Position numbers and translations under genes: made by a program. Below, piece after piece: positions 58,684 to 64,000 of a DNA stretch of 64,000 bases; the stretch's first letter is position 1, and the number at the start of each line of letters is the position of its first letter. The DNA is taken from positions 1 to 64,000 of the forward strand of contig WSUB01000106.1 of assembly GCA_019633425.1 (NCBI GenBank), given 5' to 3'. The notes beneath the pieces were generated by a model that was given only the letters and a program-made list of their open reading frames with translations, was not told where the DNA came from and ran no database searches. Source of the stretch: Tulasnella sp. 424 (Eukaryota; Basidiomycota; Agaricomycetes; Cantharellales; Tulasnellaceae).

Positions 58684-60372
58684 CTAGTACACATCGGCTG
58701 GAAGTGCCCACTCATCCACAAATTCGGTCATGCCCGGATCCCACCTTGCAGCGTTCCTATACTGCTCTCCCCAAGCGCCTTTGAAGTGCTTCAGGCGCGT
58801 CTTCACAGAAGAATGGATTTTCGTAGGGTACTTGTCCTTAGGTTTCCGAATCTTGCGAGCCCTAAAGACGTTAGGACTAGAGACAACAGTCAGGTCGAGG
58901 CGCCTTCCCGTGGTCTGTGGAAGGAACACTTACAAGAGGATCTTGAAGCTAAAACCGAGGAAACGAATCGTCACCGTGAGGGGCCAAAACTCGAGGAACC
59001 ACCAAAACAGCGAGTAAGCGAATGCACTGTGGAACTGGGCAAGCGCGTCCGCTCTTTCTTGTTCCACGTATTCGACCAGTTCTAGACCCTTGGGCTTCCT
59101 GACTCTGAATCGCTTCAAGACGGCTTCGTCCCAGAGAATGCTGCTGCACTGGGTGGCTTCACGAACGATCCAGCGAAGTGGGATATGAGAGAGTTGTGCC
59201 GGGACCTTGTAGCCTTCCCATCCACCACCGACATCTGGTAATGCATGAAGTTGAGCCCGAGTACGCGTAGAGGCTACGTGAATAGGAACTCACCTCCATG
59301 TCCGCCAGCAAACCAGACCTCTTCGACGGTTCGCTTCTTCTCGTCGATGCCCTTTTGATCCTTGTTGTCTTCGATGGCGAGCGCCGACTTGTCGTCCTTA
59401 GGAGTGCTCCAATAGGCGGCCTTGAACTTGGCGCGGCGTTCATCGAGAGATATGGCATGACGAACATGCTTGACGATGGGATTCTTGTTGGTGTTCGGGA
59501 GGGAACGAGGGATAAGGCCAACACTCGAAACGGTGTCCCTGACGGATAGAGGATACTTCAGTCACGGTCAAGAGTTGACATAAAATCCCCTACCAGATAC
59601 CAACGAACTCGACCGTGACCTCGCGGGAGAAGGTGCTCCTAAAGTTCTTGCTCAGGAAGCCTCGGGGATCTTCGGGATTCTTCTTCATGATCTTGTTCTC
59701 CTTCTTCGACTCCTTGAAGATCTTGTACGCGAATGGAACTTGTTCGAAGTTGCAAAGGGGTAAGAGGCCGACGCGGTAGAGCATTGCTGCTAACGCCCTG
59801 GACGACAATCATCAGTCCCAAGCCCAAGACGGAGTTAATAGCACCCATACCTAGCCGTATAAGCACCTCGACTGAAGCCAAAGAGGCATATCTTATCTCC
59901 TGCTCGGTACGTGTCCATCAAGAACTTGTAGCCACCCAACTAAAGGCCCACTCCGAATCAGTTATTGCGACGCAGCCAAACAGAGCCTAAAGATAGACCT
60001 ACAACGTGGTCCTCTAGATACCACGCGAAGGCCTCGTCGAGAGCCTGCGCGACTCGAGCACCAATCCTGGACATGAACCCGGTAGGAGCGTAGGTGCCGA
60101 TGCCGGTCTGATAGTACACGAGCTGACGTTCGGGATCGTCGCGCATGAGCATCTGGAAGAGCAGTACGACGTTGCTGTTCTGCCACGACCAACACCAGAC
60201 ACGTCAACCAGGTAAATTCGTCACCAAGGCGTGAGGTTTGACGACGGACCTTGTCATGCTCGAACTCGTTGCCGGTGCCATCGAAACACAAAACGAGCGT
60301 ACGAGGAGACCTGGCCTGTTCTTCGCTGGGACGTGCTACGGACATCGTTTGAGGGGAAGATGAGGAGGACAT
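58684..60372 (-). CDS. DUF2235 (Tle1-like) serine hydrolase, unit D
   Basis: Apparently intact seven-exon copy. Start [20 protein letters not shown], then [16 protein letters not shown]. Exon 2 has [20 protein letters not shown] and [13 protein letters not shown]. Exon 3 has the [10 protein letters not shown] elbow, exon 4 [20 protein letters not shown]. Exon 5 reads [20 protein letters not shown] and has a lengthened linker with [13 protein letters not shown]. Exon 6 has [20 protein letters not shown] and the hydrophobic [20 protein letters not shown]. Exon 7 is [20 protein letters not shown] to [14 protein letters not shown]. No disruption found. A, B and D are clearly closer to each other than to unit F. 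Confidence 0.88.
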
Positions 60373-60912
60373 GGTCGTAGTCAGAGATAAAATCTCTTCA
60401 AACTTGAAGAGGGGGTGTGCTTTTGAGGCAAATGTGCTTGGGGTCCGTTTCGCGATTTATTTCGGGGGGACAGTGATGCCGCCAATTATTTCCCATTTGA
60501 AATGTGGGGTGGCATCTTCCGAGATCTTCTTTGCTAATAAATGCCTTTTTACGGGTGAGCTATGATGTCACTTTTTCCTGGGATGTGGCTGGGTCTCGCC
60601 GAGAGGGGAAGCAGGACTAGGGCAAGCCCAATGAGAGATCTGGGGATTTAGGTCGCTTTCTACTCCAAAGGTATTCAGTTGTTGGATTAGATTAGATTTA
60701 TGGGAGTCGGACGGTAAAACTGATGCAGAGTCGTTGCAGCGAGATTGGTATATGTAGGAGATGTATACATGAGTCGAAATCAAGCAACGGACATGTCCGG
60801 CGATCGTGCGTTATCATGAAGTCGCCCTTAATTACGTTCTCGACACGACGTCGTCCACCGTCAACTAACTCCACGGTAGAGCTCGAACACAGGGCTACAA
60901 CATTGTAGAAGT
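60373..60912. other. Spacer upstream of unit D
   Basis: The first ~200 nt (TTTTGAGG.., TGCTAATAAATGCC) weakly match the upstream regions of units B and C. A short GATGCAGAGTCGTTGCAGCGAG near 60722 is a faint remnant of the same block. Nothing else seen. Confidence 0.45.
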
Positions 60913-61445
60913 CTAATATCTAAATACACCCTCTGCAGGAAGGGCCCACTCGTCAACGAACTCGGTCAGCTTAGGATCCCACTTTGCCGCATTCACATAT
61001 CCCCCTGGGAAGTGCTTGAGCTGCGTCTTCACTGATGAATGAACTTTGGTGTGTTTTCCATATTCGGGCTTTCGGATCTCCCGAGCTCTAAACCAGTGAG
61101 GACTGAGGAAGGCCGGGGAAGTTATAGTACGTCCGATTCTTGGTGCACTGATGGAGCCATGTACCCGAAAATGTTCAGCTCGTGGACCAGAATATTAACG
61201 GTTATCCACAGAGGGATCAATTCAAGGATCCACCAGAAAATGCGGGCGCTAGAGGATTCTGTGAATGCGCTGTGGGACTTGCTGATGGCGTCCTGGTTTT
61301 CCTGATTAATATACTTGGCCAGCCATTCGATGCTCTTTGGTTTATCGACGCGGAAGTTCTGCAAGGTGTCTCGTCCCATAGAAGGGGAGTGCAAGCCTTT
61401 GCCTCACGAACCATCCACCGAAGGGGGATACGGGAAAGTTGGAAC
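60913..61445 (-). pseudogene. DUF2235 hydrolase unit E, 5'-truncated and frameshifted
   Basis: Only exons 6 and 7 remain. Similarity starts abruptly near 61445 with [20 protein letters not shown] and LLWDE, then the frame shifts near 61375 to TLQNFRVDKPKSIEWLAKYI. A hydrophobic IFWWILELIPLWITVNILVH follows. After an intron, exon 7 reads LSPHWFRAREIRKPEYGKHT and ends [15 protein letters not shown] at 60913. Exons 1-5, with the GxSxG and H-x-D-V-G-G motifs, are absent. It is more like unit F than like A-D (for example PGGYVNAAKWDP against [12 protein letters not shown]), so it probably descends from an F-type copy. Confidence 0.78.
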
Positions 61446-61756
61446 TACAGACATGCTCTTAAATTTTGACGTTTTGGGACTTGGCTACGGGTTCCTTGGC
61501 TCAGGCTTCCGGGGAGGTCTACCTGCCGCTTACAAAGTCAGATCATGCATCTGCCGCTCTCTCTCTGTTGAAACCCCCCGGAAAGCTCGTTTCAGCTAGA
61601 AATAGAGCTTAGGAACAAGTATGCCTCCGTATTTTCTTCAACAAGGCCTTGTGTCTTGGTGTTGTGCCGAACGCAGAATCAAGGTAACCTTAAAGTACTG
61701 CCGAAAAACGAGGGCAAGACGCATAATTTGACAATAGATACTCTACTCTAAACAGA
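61446..61756. other. Spacer between units E and F
   Basis: Unique sequence with no hydrolase similarity that I can see; holds the 3' end of unit F. Confidence 0.45.
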
Positions 61757-63474
61757 CTATGTCGACTTCTTGACATCTTCAGGAAGGGCCCACTCGTCAA
61801 CAAACGTGGTCAATTGGGGATCCCACTGCGCCGCGTTCTCGTATCCTCCCGGTAAATGCGTTTGCCGCGTCCTCACTGATGAATGAACTTTAGTTGGCTG
61901 CTCAACGGTTGGTTCTTTGATCTTTCGGGCGCTCCACCAATTCGGACTGACGAAGGCGGGGGCGTTACGGTGAGTTCACTTTCCATTGAATTCGCAAAAG
62001 GAACATACCGGCGGAGGAATTTGAATCTGTAGCCCCAAGCTTCAACACTTCCCACTAAAGGAATAGCTTCGAGGATTTTCCAGAGGTATCGGCGGCCTGA
62101 ATCCGTGAATGCACTATGGAACTTGCTAACAGCGTCCAGCTTTTCTCGCTCGATATACTTGGCTACAGCATCCGCATTGTTGCTATCCGGTTGATGGACG
62201 CCGAGCTTCTCCAGACCGACTTCGTTCCACAGAATGGTCGGGACACATTTTTTCGCTTCACGGACCATCCACCGAAATGGGATTCGAGCCAGCTGTGACC
62301 TCTCGGAATACTTTTCCCAGCCTCCGCCAACATCTACCAAGCCAAGAAAAGGTCAGAAAATAAACCAGTTGACGAATTCAGCCAAAAGTCATACCACCGT
62401 GTCCTCCGGCAAACCAGACTTCTTCGACTGTTTGTTCGACAGATTTAAATCCCTTCTGACCGCTCTTGTCATCTCCAATCGCATTCCGTGAGATCGATGG
62501 AGCATTCCAGTAGTTGGCCTTAAATTTCACGCGCCGTTCATCGAGAGCTAGTGCATGGCGGACGTGCTTGACAATCCGGTTTGTTCTGGTGTTCGGAAGC
62601 GTTTCAGGAACAAGCCCGACACTTGCAACGGTGTCCCTGAGCACAGGACGTCGTTAATTAATGGAGTACTTTGTATTAGAGCTCGAAATTTCATGCTTAC
62701 CAGAGGCCAACAAATTCCACTGGAACTTTACGAGAGAATGTATTCGTAAAGTTTTTGCTATGATGGCCTCGCGGATCGGTGGGGTCTTTCTGATAGATTG
62801 CGAACTCTTTTGGTGAATTCTTGAAGATCTCGTAAGCAAAAGGAATTTGTTCCGCATTACGCGGCGGTAGCAAACCGACACGGAAAAGCATAGCTGCAAG
62901 GGCTCTGGACAATACTATTAGTACTTGCTCAGAGCGCGACCGTTAAACGAACCTTGCAGTGTAGGCACCCCGACTGTACCCAAATATACATATCTTATCA
63001 CCCTCTTCATACGTATCCATTAAAAATTTGTAACCGGCCATCTATAGATCTGATGCTCAGACATGCAGCTTCGAACCGCACATCGATCTTGCTTGCCGCG
63101 AACTCACAACATGGTCCTGTAAATACCAGGCAAATGCTTCGTCTAGCACTCGAGCAACCTTCTGACCAATGCTCGATATCAACCCTGGTGGGGCAGTGGT
63201 CCCAATCCCAGTTTGGTAGTAAACAAGCTGCTCCTTCGGTTTGTTCCTCTCGAGCAAAGAAAAGAGGAGAACAACGTTGGTATTCTACGATAGTCAAACG
63301 ATTTGAGCAGAATTAGAACATCAACTGAACAAAGTGTCGTGGAACGGGGAACATCACCTTGTCATCCCTGAATTGGTTGCCGGTCCCATCGAAACAAAGA
63401 ATGAGAGTGCGGCCTTTTCGAGGTTCAGGCTTGCCATTGACTGGACGAGCTTGGGACGGTTGCGGTTCTGACAT
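61757..63474 (-). CDS. DUF2235 (Tle1-like) serine hydrolase, unit F (divergent)
   Basis: The most diverged full-length copy, with the same seven-exon layout. Start [20 protein letters not shown], then [16 protein letters not shown]. Exon 2: [20 protein letters not shown] and [13 protein letters not shown]. Exon 3 has [10 protein letters not shown] instead of GFSRG. Exon 4: [20 protein letters not shown]. Exon 5: [20 protein letters not shown] to [11 protein letters not shown]. Exon 6: [20 protein letters not shown] and a C-terminal [20 protein letters not shown] segment, followed by a linker absent from A, B and D. Exon 7: [13 protein letters not shown] to [17 protein letters not shown]. No disruption seen; the F lineage predates the A-D duplications. 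Confidence 0.88.
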
Positions 63475-64000
63475 GGTTAGGACGGGGGATGATGAGGGTG
63501 TGCACTGCGTCGCTTGAGCGCTTTATAGTATAATGAGCGCCTCTTTGCAACCAGACCCCGCATAGGCGCCAACGCAGGATTCTGGGATCTCTCCCGAACA
63601 GAACAAGTGTTGTCTGCTACTATTCGGAACCGTGTTTCATTCCAACCCTTCTTGTATAGAGGGCATCTTCTGAGGGAAGGGTCGGCAAACATCCACTCGA
63701 AATGCTCTCGTTAAGTGTTCCTGAAGAATTCGGTCTTCGCTTTCTTCGTCACAATCCCGTGGCCCTCCGATGACGGCATTCTCCGCCAGCCGCCGCAGGC
63801 CCAACCTGAAACCACGATCCCTACTTCTGACTCCGCGGAATGGCACAACAGAACGAGTTCACATTGACGGTTACAGTCGATGACCTTGCTAAGGTGGGGA
63901 GATCTCGCTGAGTGCCCGCGAATCCAATGGCTCAATTTTCGGCCAAGGGTAGATGATTGATATGTCGCTATTGCACCCGACAATGACCGACGATGATGTT
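63475..64000. other. Upstream of unit F
   Basis: Promoter side of unit F. It lacks the 5' block shared by units B and C. No gene supported up to the window end. Confidence 0.4.

Noticed and set aside
56369..61445. Units C (5' half) and E (3' half) as two parts of one split gene
   Set aside because: Intact unit D lies between them, the break points do not meet (exon 5 is missing from both), and E is related to F rather than to C.
51097..63474. Array units as parts of a prokaryote-type secreted effector operon
   Set aside because: Every unit has spliceosomal introns and no immunity-gene partner or secretion signal is seen; only the catalytic domain resembles Tle1.

Overview
This looks like nuclear DNA of a filamentous basidiomycete, most likely an Agaricomycete. 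Three things suggest it: protein genes cut by many short GT..AG introns (about 45-65 nt), a fused trifunctional TRP1 (TrpG-TrpC-TrpF), and a local gene-family expansion. The species cannot be named from sequence alone. All exon joins below were read by eye from reading frames and splice sites, without transcripts.

Layout. 0-5.7 kb: a multi-exon hypothetical gene between two diverged copies of a ~1.1 kb segment, plus an AACCG-type repeat at the edge. 5.8-11.2 kb: a CSC1/OSCA-type channel converging on a SUR7/PalI-like membrane protein. 12-18.3 kb: POL4 (family X DNA polymerase with BRCT domain) divergent from TRP1. 18.3-27.4 kb: two weak gene models, a Q/S/P-rich protein, a MATH-BTB protein and a hypothetical gene with a C-terminal membrane segment. 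27.5-29.7 kb: NAB2-like poly(A)-RNA-binding zinc-finger protein. 30-41 kb: mostly gene-poor, with a small NCQDW-motif protein and an aminoglycoside-phosphotransferase-fold kinase. 41-42.2 kb: PCL-type cyclin. 44-50.4 kb: TSC2/tuberin.

51-63.5 kb is the unusual part: a head-to-tail array, all on the minus strand, of six units of one serine-hydrolase-like family (DUF2235, related to the catalytic domain of bacterial Tle1 phospholipase effectors). Four units look intact with the same seven-exon structure. One is cut off in exon 5, and one is a 5'-truncated, frameshifted remnant. Flanking DNA was duplicated with the genes, and a CGGTTC-rich insertion sits just upstream of one copy. No gene here forms a metabolic operon. 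The housekeeping genes (TRP1, TSC2, NAB2, POL4) are unrelated neighbours, and the array is the accessory, fast-changing part.
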